From NCBI GenBank assembly GCA_036365515.1, contig CM070873.1, positions 89,764,173 to 89,828,172 on the forward strand: a DNA stretch of 64,000 nt, in the 5' to 3' direction. Within the stretch, counting starts at the first letter, position 1. Every line of letters starts with the position of its first letter. This DNA is from Torymus aiolomorphi. Its lineage: Eukaryota > Arthropoda > Insecta > Hymenoptera > Torymidae. This document shows, piece by piece, positions 33,988-44,404 of this stretch. The notes under the pieces were generated by a model. It saw only the letters and a list, made by a program, of their open reading frames with translations, had not been told where the DNA came from and did no database searches. Position numbers and translations under genes: made by a program.

Positions 33988-34475
33988 TTCTTCTTCTTCT
34001 TCTTCTTCTTCTTCTTCTTCCTCTTCCTCTTCTTCTTCCTCTTCTTCTTCTTCTTCTTCCTCTTCTTCTACTTCTTCCTCTTCCTATTCCTCTTCCTCTT
34101 GTTCTTCTTCCTCTTCTTCTTCTTCTTCTTCCTCTTCCTCTTCTTCTTCTTCCTCTTTTTCTTCTTCTTCCTCTTCGTCTTCTTCTTCTTGTTCCTCATC
34201 TTTTTCTTCTTCTTCCTCTTCTTTTTCGTCTTCTTCTTCCTCTTCCTCTTCCTCTTCCTCTTCTTCTTCTTCCTCTTCTTCTTCTTCTTCATCTTCTTCT
34301 TCTTCTTCTTCTTCCTCTTCCTCTTCCTCTTCTTCTTCCTCTTCTTCTTCTTCTTCTTCCTCTTCTTCTACTTCTTCCTTTTCCTATTCCTCTTCCTCTT
34401 GTTCTTCTTCCTCTTCTTCTTCCTCTTTCTCTTCCTCTTCCTCTTCTTCTTCTTCCTCTTCTTCTTCATCCTATT
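33118..34475 (+). repeat. 1.36-kb polypyrimidine (TTC/TCC)n tract
   Basis: Almost purely C/T on the plus strand for about 1.36 kb, mostly TTC and TCC triplets with local duplications. For example, the block ending tcttgtttttcctcttc is repeated about 125 bp apart. All-purine/all-pyrimidine mirror tracts can form triplex (H-DNA). Frames reading Ser, Phe, Leu or Lys repeats are artefacts. Confidence 0.95.
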
Positions 34476-34700
34476 TTCGGCGTTATAAGTAAAATATTAC
34501 AATTCGATAAAAAATTTACGTTTTTTGTACAAGAATTTAGAACTTTAGGATTAAATGATCATATTAACGCCTATGAACTTTTAATGCCATTAAGCAGTGA
34601 AACAAAAAGGCTTGATATTAATTTTACAGAATTTTATCGGCCAATAAAACTGCACCTTACATCTGAAGGGAAAGACGTAATTAGTTGTAGAGATCTTTGA
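34470..34700 (+). pseudogene. C-terminal coding remnant of the CACTG element
   Basis: A 77-codon frame leads out of the pyrimidine tract without a start and ends in TGA at 34698-34700. It contains FFVQEFRTLGLNDHI, ELLMPLSSETKRL and PIKLHLTSEGKDVIS. Amino-acid composition looks protein-like and a polyadenylation-like aataaataaaaa follows. The family is not recognised; it may be the last exon of the parent element's protein. Confidence 0.4.
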
Positions 34701-34980
34701 AATAAATAAAAAATATGTAAATCAATTTTTGTTTTATTTTAAATAGCATTTCAATATTCTTTTTCATATTATTTTTACATCATAAGTAATGTTCATTTGC
34801 TACTAAGGAATCATTTCTTAACAATTAAGTAATGATGGCATTGTACACTAATTGAGTAGAGCATTGTAGCAATGGATTTATTACTTAACTGTTAACGCAC
34901 GTGACTTTGACTTTTTTCAAATGCACATTCGTTAACAGTTAAGTCACCGATTTTATCTCAATGTATTCTTTCTATCAGTG

Positions 34981-35070
34981 CACGGGAGTAAAATTGGGCA
35001 GCCCACAGCTCATGTAAATTGTCAGGCTACTGTCCAAGTTTTTTTCTCCCTAGGTGCGTAATATACTATT
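34981..35070. repeat. Right half of the interrupted GC-rich dispersed repeat
   Basis: gggagtaaaattgggcagcc, then ctccctaggtgcgtaatata. It completes the copy begun at 32770. Confidence 0.75.
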
Positions 35071-35850
35071 TTGCTTCCTCCTAAAGGAAGCTTTGTGATA
35101 GTAAATTTTTGAGTTGTTGTAAAAACATGTTATAATTGTGTTCCGAGGTGTTAGGAATGAAAATACATGGTTTTGTAAAAAATGTCTGTATGGATGTATG
35201 CGTGTGTGTGCGTGCGTGCGTGCATGCGTGTGTATACGCCTGGATCTCAGCTTCTATTGGGTCGATTTTGACCGAACAGGTCTCATTTTCTTTGTTTTTT
35301 TTTTTGTGTGATTGCGGGTCAAAATTCATTCTGTTGGTTATTTTTTGAGAAAAAAATTAGAAAATTAAAAAGAAAAGAGTTTTGTACGTCTAACGATTGC
35401 GGGAGTAAAATTGACGTAATCGCTTCAAAATTCTTTGTGTTCTTTGGACAAAATGATTGGTCTATAAATTTCAGAGAATTTTGAGGTTAAAATTTTTTTA
35501 ACCTTTCTTCCAAATCGGAATTTCTCGAGAGCGGCTTTATATATCAGCTCGAAATTTATAGATATTTTTTATGTGATATAGATAATATGTGTGCTAATTT
35601 TCATCAAGATCGAACGATTATTTTTTGAGATATTTGATATTGAAAATTTTCGTATTTTACAAAGTCACTTTCTTGCTCGCAGATAACTTGTGAAAAAAAA
35701 ATGTTTTAATCGTGTTGAAATTTTGTGGAAATATTGAGTTTGTATATTTATCGAATACATTTTTTAGGTAAAAGAATCGTCTATTCAAAGTTAATATTTT
35801 TTTTACCTTTTTTTCAAAATCTGCGCTGGTTGTCCGAAATAATGATCCGC
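35071..35850. repeat. Second copy of the gcttcctcctaaaggaagc repeat
   Basis: Starts with gcttcctcctaaaggaagc, then (GT)n-rich DNA and accgaacaggtctcattttc, matching 30160-30360. It diverges after about 35350. Confidence 0.6.
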
Positions 35851-36406
35851 TAGTAGTAAGTCGGAGATATGCGGTCAGTGCTCTCTCGCAAATTCTGAAT
35901 AGGCGATCACGACGGTGAGTTTTGAGAGTACTATTGCTGAAAATATGAAGCAGAAATTAGGCTCATAAGCTGATTTGAGTTTGACCGCTACACGGCCCTT
36001 AGATAACGCTCTAAAAGTCCATCCTACACCATAAATCACGATGGTAACTTCAATTTTGCCTAGCGAAAGTGCTTGAGCAACATTATGCATGAGAGGATTA
36101 TTCTCAATCGCATGCAGAGCGAATTGGACGAGCCGGAGAACGAAGGCTAGGGCTATCGGAGATACAATACGTGTTTCGTGTAGACGGAGAGAATTTTAGG
36201 AGAGGAGACATCTTAGTGGTAGTGTAGTAGCTATCCTACAATGTTTGAGTTGCAGTTATGCTAAATTAGGACCGCTGCCGCACTAAGTTTTGGGAGAGCA
36301 GTCGCTTCTACGCGTGTAGTGCGAATGTTATACTAAAATGAGGTTATGTTATACTAAACTCGGTCTAGCGTTGCACGAAAAGCAGGAAAGTTATATTTTA
36401 TGTAAT
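35851..36406. other. Noncoding interval before the ISL2EU-type element
   Basis: Moderate GC. One minus-strand frame at 36090-35875 has hydrophobic stretches but matches no known family and has no supporting context. Not called as a gene. Confidence 0.3.
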
Positions 36407-36970
36407 TATTACATAATTACCAACACATCCCTATTTTTCATTATTCTTTCTCAATTTTGAACTTTCTATAATATAACGCATCTTGGGAGGACAAGAGAAG
36501 TCTAGAGCTGCTTTAGCAGGGATGGTCCTCCAATCTCCCATACATACTTGGCGGGCCCGATGGTTTGCAGTTTAAGGTGTAGACATGGTCTTTTTCATGT
36601 AAATATTCATATGTTTCAAGATCACCTAAAATGTATAAATGGTTTGCTTCTATATATTAAATACTAATCCATGAATCTATCACTCTCTTTTAAATAGAAA
36701 GTGCATACCCGCGTGAAAATATCATATGAGATCTCATATGAGAATATCGGACATGAGATCCCATAATATATAAAATGGCAGTGCATGAGATGTCATGCTA
36801 GATCTGATGATGTCGGAAATACTCATATGAGATCTTGTATATTTACACACGGGAAAAGGATAAAAAATTCGCATATCCAAGCAAAAGTGGCACATCTGGT
36901 GGCAGAATTAAGAACTGCTCCAAGTTATACCAAAATAAAAGTACCTTAACCTATTAAAAAGAAAATAAAT

Positions 36971-38538
36971 GTGACGAAAATGACATCAGCGATCGAGAAA
37001 TCAAAAAAGTTGTGGGAAAAAAGAAAATCCGCTATAAAAGGGTGCGAAACGTGTGTTGGCTCTGGGTTTTCATTGCATCGTTTTCCTCGCGAAGAACAGT
37101 TATTGTTTAAATGGATTGAAGTGACACAAGTGAGATCTGTTTCGGAGCAAACACTTATTTACGGGTTACATTTTAAGACATCTGATTATATTAATTTAAG
37201 TATGTAGAGAATTTATATTATAATTTATTTATTAAATAATGTACATATGCATGTTTTTAATATTTATTTCATATTTTAGATGCTGCAAAAAGAAAATTAA
37301 GGCCGAACACTATACCATCATTATGCCTTTCTCCAAACAGACTTTGGAGCATGATCACTTTGACGAAGACATTGATATTTCTGAAGCAGAAATGGATACT
37401 GGTGTTGAGTTGGAAGCTGAGATAAGTGATGTAGAAAGTATATGTGAAAATACAAATGATGTGAATGATAGTGATATGGAAAGTTAAGAAAAGTTGGAGA
37501 TGAAATTCAGGAAGATATAGTTTCTACTGTGATGAATTTGAGTGATAAAGAAAAAAAAAGTGACTTTGTTAGCCAAGAAGTGCAAACAGACATGGAATTA
37601 GTTGTGGAGAAAAGCAAGGATGTTCAAGACAAAGAAATTCAAACAGAAAGGTGGAGCATTATTAAAGTTATGAAAACAGATGCTGCTTTGAAAGTGTTTA
37701 CAGGGATAAAGTTTTGTGTACTAGAAGCACTAGTAAATAGTATCAACTTAGTTGAAAATAAAGCTAATGATAAGCACTTGTGTACAGTAAAAGAAAGAGT
37801 CGTGTTGACACTTTGTAAATTGAGATTATGTCTTTCTTATGAATGCCTTGAAATTTTATTTGGAATTTCTCAAAGCACAGCTAATAATTATTTTGTTGAA
37901 ACTATTCATTTACTTCATGCAGTATTAGAAGAAGCTGTGTATTTTCCAGATAAAGAGGAGATAAAGCAAAATATGCCAGTGTATTTTAAAAATTTCCAGG
38001 ATACTCGCATTGTTTTAGACTGTACAGAGATGGCTGTGGAAAATGCAAACTGCCTTCAATGCAGACTTAAAATGTATTCTCATTACAAAGGGAGACAGAC
38101 GTTAAAAGTTCTTATTGGAACGACTCCTTCAGGACTCATTTCTTTTTGCAGCAAGTGTTATGGTGGCCGTGCATCTGATAAATCAATATTTCTTCAATGC
38201 AAATTGTTGGATAAGTTGACTCCTTATGACGACGCAGTGGTGGTTGACAAAGGATTTTTAATTCAGAGTGAATGTGATGCACGTAACATCAAATTGATAA
38301 GGCCCCATTTGCAAAACAAAGCCAACAGATGTCATTGGAAGATAGTTTAAAAACTAAGGGAATTGCAGCAGCTAGAGTACATATTGAAAGAACTATGGAA
38401 AGACTAAAAAACTTTGCCATACTCAAATCTGTTATTGATTGGGATATGACAAAATATTTTGATAAAATTATTGTAATTATTTATGGTTTGGTAAATTTAA
38501 GTTCACCTATAATAGATAAAAGTCGTTTTGGTATATAA
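36971..38538 (+). pseudogene. THAP-domain DDE (PIF/IS5-like) transposase of the ISL2EU-type element
   Basis: Exon 1 (36971-37199) encodes a THAP-like zinc-binding DNA-binding domain: C-x2-C in KGCETCVGSG, LHRFPREEQ, W and YGLHF. The third ligand is Tyr instead of Cys. An intron (gtatgtag...atattttag, 37200-37279) leads to NAAKRKLRPNTIPSL. A frameshift near 37320 precedes acidic linker sequence, and a stop near 37485 separates it from 37529. The catalytic part (37529-38350) is well preserved: RIVLDCTEM (first Asp) and VVVDKGFLI (second Asp), with a helix-turn-helix-like CLEILFGISQSTANNYF upstream. A one-base shift near 38330 moves the third acidic motif, HIERTMERLKNFAIL, into another frame, ending at 38538. 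The partner gene lies tail to tail at 40220-38710. Confidence 0.9.
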
Positions 38539-38709
38539 TGTGTATTAAATGAGTTTTATAATAAAAAAATTTGTGTAAGCTTAAGCAACGTAAATTATTT
38601 TGTGTATAATTATATTTATAAAAACTGCAATAACTTTTAATTTACAATGTTCGAGAATAATTTAAAGCTTTTGTAGATCACAAACAATTGTTTTAATAGT
38701 GATTATTAA

Positions 38710-40220
38710 TTAATTTTCTTTTTCAGTAATTTCCTGATTACTAATCAACCAAGGTAACACATATGTAAAGTAGCATAGAGACAGTGTTGTTACTAAGTCT
38801 GCTATAAATTCATCATCTCGTTGCACTTCAATTATTGTCCACGTATCATTGTTAGATTCGTAAATAACAAAATGACACGTCAGTAATCCATATAAACACA
38901 TGCCTAATTGGACTTGCCCATAGTACATATGACGAGTCTTCAAAATAAGCTTCTCGTTATTGCTTGCAATGTAAGGTAAGGTCTTAGCTAAAATATCTGC
39001 TGTTACACCATTTTCATTCTTGGGACATTTCAGCTCAACAAGAATTTCTTTATTAATAATACCATCTGCACTGTAACCAATGATGTACTTGGTAAAATTA
39101 ATAATCCTACTTCTTGAACCGTATTGTTTGTTAATTTTTCATAAGCTTTCCTTGCAGAATGTTCAAATTCTTTTCCACGTAGTGTATGTTTATTTCCACT
39201 AAATGATGACTTGAATGTGGTTTTTAACTTTTTTGTCCAATCATCTTTACTGTGTGTCTTTTTCATATATGTATAGAGACTATAACAAATGGAACCAGTA
39301 ATTCGCTTACTTCTTTCTTCGTACCATATTTTGTCACTTTGCATAACTGCGTCTAATAATATTTTTTTTAATATAATAGCAACCTTAAGTGCTACAAATT
39401 TATTAAAATACACAGCCTCTTCTTGAGAAGTAATTTTCATTTGAAAATTTTTCAGGTACTTTGACCAAATATTATTTTTCAGAAACTGATCAATAACACT
39501 TTCATCAATCACACTTTTTCTAATACTATATAATTTATTTAAATCGTACACTACCGGAGCTACTTTAATATTTGACTCATTATCAGTGTTTTTATTTAAT
39601 GACTTTAAAACTCGCTTTGGTAAATTTGATAACGTTGTATCATTGGATTCATTTGATGATCTGTAGCATCTACTGTGTTGACCTATCTCTGATTCCACGT
39701 CAGCGTCACATAACATTTTAAAAATTGCCTTGCGACACTCTGGACTTTTTTTATATTCAACATTTACTTGACTACCATGACAAAATTTATTGAATGGTTC
39801 AGCTACATATACTTCACTGACTTTATCTTTGATTTGTCCCCACTGTTGTCGCAGATCTGTACACCCTAATTGTTCAATGCAATCCTTTTTTCGTCTAATA
39901 AAATACATCATACTTTTATCATAATCTAAAAAATGTATTACTTGAAAACTACTTACTTATTTAAATACAGTAATACCCCTACTACATGTTTGCATTTGCC
40001 TGATGCAGCTGCCTGGCAAGTGCAATGTGCTTCAATGATTTTTTTTGTACTTTTTACAGTTATTGTTATATTGATTTCATGTGGGTAACTTGATAATGAA
40101 GAGGATCTTAAGCAAAGAGCAAAATATTTGTCAATTTCAGATTTTGATGTATTAAGTAAGCCACACATCAAAATATGATTTGATTTAAAATTCTACTCCC
40201 TTCCTCAAAAGGTCTACTAC
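38710..40220 (-). pseudogene. SWIM zinc finger plus YqaJ-type exonuclease of the ISL2EU-type element
   Basis: Exon 1 (to about 39953) has RPFEEGSRILN, EIDKYFALCLRSSSLSS and a SWIM zinc motif AHCTCQAAASGKCKHVVG (CxC...CxH). A short intron gives CIEQLGCTDLRQQWGQIK. The YqaJ/lambda-exonuclease-like core follows: RSKRITGSICYSLYTY, LRGKEFEHSARKAYEKL, then, after a single frameshift near 39100, YSADGIINKE (metal-binding Asp), ILVELKCPKN (E-x-K) and MYYGQVQLGM. It ends at 38710. In this family the nuclease is thought to assist transposition, but its exact role is unknown. A fragment of a second copy lies at 10409-10720. Confidence 0.9.
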
Positions 40221-40804
40221 CATCAATTAATATAGTTTATTAGTTCAAATATTTCGACAATTGCACAAGCCATTTTTGATACTTAATGTATAATAAATAA
40301 TACGAGTAAATATTACATTGCACTAAAACTAACATTTCAAGTTTGAACTTGCCTCGCAACATCACGTGATTTGGTATAACTTAAAGAGACAGCGATAGCG
40401 ATCTCTACCGGGACTTGGATATGCGAATAGGTGGTTTATAAAATGGTTAGTAAAATCTAAATATTTTGGGTACTGAAAATAAATCATGAGATTCTGCACA
40501 TGTAGGGATATTACGTTTAAACGATATCATTTAAAAATTTGAACCAATGTAATTATTTATAGTGGACTTATAGGTATAAGCAATATTAATGAATGTATGT
40601 AAAAATCTAGTATTCTACATTTACAAAGCCTACCGGTAAACTGCAAACCATCGGGCCCGCCAAGTATGTATGGGAGATTGGAGAATCACTCCTGCTAAAG
40701 CAGCTCTAGATTTCTCTTGTCCTCCCAAGATGCGTTATATTATAGAAAGTTCAAAATTGAGAAAGAATAATGAAAAATAGGGATGTGTTGGTAAGTATGT
40801 AATA

Positions 40805-41280
40805 TTTTTTATATAGGCTTTGATTTTTCGTGAATATCTGAAAAAATTCTTATGAATTTTAGAAACAGAAAGAAGACATATATAATAGTTATATAATTAA
40901 AATAATTTTCATCCATACGGGTGTAAAGTGCGTAGATTCTATAAAGTTTTGTAGGAGTATCTAGAGAGTCAAGGGGCAGTGTGGCAGATGTGCTCACTCT
41001 TTGCTGATTAGTAATATTTTCTATTGATTAGCCTGACAAATAAGATAATGCCAAGGTAAGAATTAATAGTTTGCCACACTATCCCTTGACCCTCTGCAGG
41101 AGTAGGATGTGAGCTATTGCACCTGTTACACGTTACGTTATGCCCGCTGGCTAAATATTTTTGCATTACAACACGGGCATAAAATGTAATTTTACACGCA
41201 AGGTACGAAAAGTTGTATTATTCAGTCAAGTTAACTTATGGGTACTTGACTAAAATACATTGATTTCAGTACTTTCTTGT
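40805..41280. other. Noncoding interval
   Basis: AT-rich, with a loose inverted pair around tgtggcagatgtgctc and tgccacactatcccttgacc (about 40980-41095). No gene. Confidence 0.35.
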
Positions 41281-41282
41281 AT

Positions 41283-41790
41283 TTAATTTGTATAGAAGGA
41301 TGAATAAATTTGAATACATTTCTGAGAACAGTCACTCAATCATTTCCGAAAGTTGTTTGCAATACTTGACTATCGATAATTGATTTTACACCTTTCGTTT
41401 TTAGATTTGCAGTGAACAATTTGAATGTACTTACTTAGATATAATTTGTTCAGCATATGATGACTCAAAAAAGTAAAATACTTTTTCACTGGTATTTATT
41501 TATCAAATTAAGTTTGGGGAAGCCATGGGCCAATGAATTGGCAGCGGCTTTTTGTGTTTAATTTGTATAGAAGGATGATCAAATTTGAATACATTTCTGA
41601 GAACAGTAATAAGTACAGTTTTTTCCGAGTGGTGTTCAAATAATTACTTGACTATCGATAATTGATTTCACAATTCTCGTTTGTTTGATTTGCAGTGAGC
41701 CATTCTAATGTACTTAGATATAATTTGTTGAGCATACAATGACTCAAAGAAGTAAAAGACTTTTTTTCACTGCTATTTATTTGATTTCTT
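41283..41790 (+). repeat. 276-bp direct duplication
   Basis: tttaatttgtatagaaggat, tttgaatacatttctgagaa, cttgactatcgataattga and tagatataatttgtt recur in the same order at 41283 and 41559. A segment at 41505-41553 (caatgaattggcagcggct) is the inverted counterpart of 30528-30570. Confidence 0.8.
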
Positions 41791-42480
41791 ATAAAAAGTC
41801 ATAAATATTATTATTTCATAGATTATACAGAAAAAATGTCTATACTTGCCTTATTTTATACTTTCGTAAAAAGTTTTATATTAACAATATTATTATTTGT
41901 AGTCATAAAAAAATTATTACCATTTGTAGAGAATGCTTATTGAATAGATGAGACTAGAAGAAATAAAAGTACTAGACAAATTGGGTTTTATTAGTAATAT
42001 ACTACATGGGTTAGCAGAGCGACCGAACGGTCTATCGTATCCTAAATCGAACGCACTCTCTGAGTGGTTCTTACTATTAGTTACCATTAGTTAATGAACT
42101 TACTATTCTTACCATTAGTTAATGAATGTGCTGATTGTGGTATATGTACCGTAGGATCTCCTGGCTCTAAAAATGGATTCAGTCCTAAAAAAAACAAAAG
42201 ACAAATATAAAATAATGACAATCTTTTTAGTGTGAAATCTTTTTATTTAGCATCTGACCACAACTCAATCTTCTTTAGACTGAATATTTTTTATGAGGTG
42301 AGCATGTTAATTATTATTATATTCAATAGATTCTATATATTCAATATCTATTTATTCACTTTCTACACACATGTGTGTAATATGTAATTGTATTTCAATT
42401 TTGCTTGAAGATGCTTTGTATTTAATTTTTTACGCATCTTAATATCATGAATTTATTTTTCATTTGATTGCAACTTTGAA
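41791..42480. other. AT-rich noncoding interval
   Basis: No gene. The phrase gttaccattagttaatgaa has a near-tandem duplicate around 42080-42125. Confidence 0.35.
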
Positions 42481-42489
42481 ATTTCAACT

Positions 42490-43110
42490 CAAGTTTCATT
42501 GCATGCTTTCAATTGCACAAGTATTTTAATAGATTATTTTTTTACTTTTAACTTATTATAATTTTTATACTATTTAATTTTTTATAGGTTAAATTTTTGC
42601 TGACAGTAGCAGTAATTATAGATTGGCTACAATAGACTGTGCCTGAGTTTTTGCTCCATGGATCCTGAGTATTGCTGAGAATAGCCATAGACTGGTTCCG
42701 ATAAACTGGACCTGGGTTTTCGCTTCATGGATGTCCACTTCTGAGTATTTGTACACTCGCTGCTACGCCACTTATGGTTTGCGGAAATCTTTTGGATTGA
42801 ATATAATTGTATTAAGTAAGTAGATTAACTCTTTAGATTTTATCTAAATAAAGAAAATGTCTTTTAGACTGTTTCTTTTTTAACTTTATTTTTTAACTTT
42901 ATAACAGTAATGCTTTTACACATTTGCAAATGATTTTTTACTTATTTTGATATTTTACTAGTTTCATTGCATGCGTTCAATTGCCCAAGTATTTTAATAG
43001 ATTATTTTTTTGCTCTCTTAACGTATTGTGATTTTTATACTATTTAATTTTTTATAGGTTAAATCTTTACTGACAATATCAATAACTATAGACTGGTTAC
43101 GATAGAATGT
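42490..43110 (+). repeat. About 462-bp direct duplication
   Basis: tttcattgcatgc, aagtattttaatagattatt and actatttaattttttatagg occur at 42497-42590 and again at 42961-43060. Each is followed by a diverged copy of gactggtt/ggct-acgatag. Confidence 0.75.
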
Positions 43111-43730
43111 GCCTGGATCTTACCTCCATTTATATTTTATCTGTAACAATTTGGGTCTCGACTTAATAGCTATCTTTTTACTGAGGCTATACGAGTAACG
43201 ATAAGCTGTCTACCACTGGACTTTGAGTCTTCGCTAGAAAGCTATAAGGTAATAACAACATATATACTTCCACTACTAAATTTAAAAAAACATGTTAAAT
43301 CTGATTTTCACATTAACACATTTTTTATCGTGATTTTTTAATATTTATTTAGCATTTTTATGATAATGAACCGAAACATGAAAAGAACTTTATTAAAATT
43401 AATTATATTTAATTTTTAGCTAATTTAAATTTATATTTTCATTTGAAATTGTAGTTATAATTGGAAATTATAAGAAATTTAAAGTCCCTTGTATTTTGAA
43501 GAACCAACAAAGAGTATTTATTTAAGAAATTACTTTTCAACTTCAATTATTTATTTGAATAGTTAGATATTTCCAACAGTTGATAAGAAATCTTATATTT
43601 TGTAACGATAAGCGTATAAGCGTAATACTGCCGTGAAAAATATTTATAAATTATTGTCGTTAATTGTTTATTAAAATGAGTATACCTTTTTTATAACATG
43701 ATGGTTGATACAGAATTTTGTTTCAATAGT
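43111..43730. other. AT-rich noncoding interval
   Basis: No gene or clear repeat recognised. Confidence 0.35.
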
Positions 43731-44076
43731 TAAGGTAGTTCTTTCGCTACTTCCTAGTCAAATCGGTGCTGAATGAAGAGGTTATGAAGTATATTCAATT
43801 TTTGATAAAATGAGACCTAAAAAGAATTTTTTTACCGATTTTATCCAAAGATAGGGCCATTTATAAATTTAGCCTCTGGCGTAACCTCCAGGTTCAGGAT
43901 CTTCATTTTGATGATGAGCCTCTCAAAATGTTGGTATTTTACTTCTTCATTGACTGAAGAGTTGTATATATTAAATTTATTTAACTAAATAATTTTTTAT
44001 GTACAAAAACTGCTAAACAAACTTAATCCTCTCGTAAAAGAATGATGATGGAAATGTGAAGCCGAAATAAAACGTT

Positions 44077-44165
44077 TACGATTGGTTATGTCCATGTAAA
44101 CAAAGCTTGTGATTGGTTGGCGCTAACGTGGCTGACGCGAGGCTTAAGGATCCAACTGATTGGCT
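44077..44165 (-). promoter_or_regulatory. Three CCAAT-type motifs in 90 bp
   Basis: gattggttatg, gattggttggcg and gattggctgaag read CCAAT on the minus strand. Spacing suggests a promoter-like cluster inside the outer foldback. No minus-strand gene start is evident nearby, so the call is weak. Confidence 0.2.
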
Positions 44166-44231
44166 GAAGTCTTCTGCCGTCAATGTATCATATTTTGTGA
44201 CAGATGATAATATATTATCATTTACTAATTA

Positions 44232-44338
44232 CCTGGTAGAAAATTAATCATCTTCTCTGGACAATTTACAACCTACATTGTCCAGTCATTTAACCATAAA
44301 TTAGACAGCTGTAGTTTATAACCTCTAAATACGTAAAC

Positions 44339-44404
<66 letters not shown>

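Larger units (their letters stand above)
32865..34980. mobile_element. 2.1-kb CACTG-ended element with polypyrimidine core
   Basis: Exact 16-bp inverted ends CACTGATAGAAAGAAT, flanked by CA on both sides (32863-32864, 34981-34982). The joined flanks, tatacgcaccacgggag, match the uninterrupted copy near 28735-28750. TTAAC-GTTAA motifs recur near both ends. CACT(A/G) ends with a 2-3 bp duplication are seen in CMC/EnSpm-type elements; this assignment is tentative because no transposase core is visible. Cargo: a 1.36-kb (TTC)n-rich tract and a 77-codon open end. Confidence 0.85.
36407..40804. mobile_element. ISL2EU-type DNA transposon (about 4.4 kb)
   Basis: Terminal inverted repeats of about 170 bp: 36407-36580 and 40630-40804. 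They share ttaccaacacatccctattt, cttgggaggacaagaga and cccatacatacttggcggg. It encodes a THAP/DDE transposase (plus) and a SWIM-YqaJ nuclease (minus) arranged tail to tail. This two-gene set is the known hallmark of ISL2EU elements within the PIF/Harbinger-like clade. Each gene carries at least one frameshift, so this copy is inactive. The exact outer boundary is uncertain by a few bases. Confidence 0.9.

Noticed and set aside
33359..34492. Long open frames encoding Ser-, Phe- or Lys-rich proteins
   Set aside because: They are the three readings of one TTC/TCC microsatellite; no start context, no non-repeat sequence, and every frame is open.
35875..36090. Minus-strand 71-codon frame with hydrophobic stretches
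   Set aside because: No family recognised, no splice or promoter context, and length is within chance expectation.
36700..36850. Repeated gagatctcatatgag phrases as a regulatory array
   Set aside because: Short palindromic AT-rich duplications without fixed spacing; insufficient evidence for a defined element.
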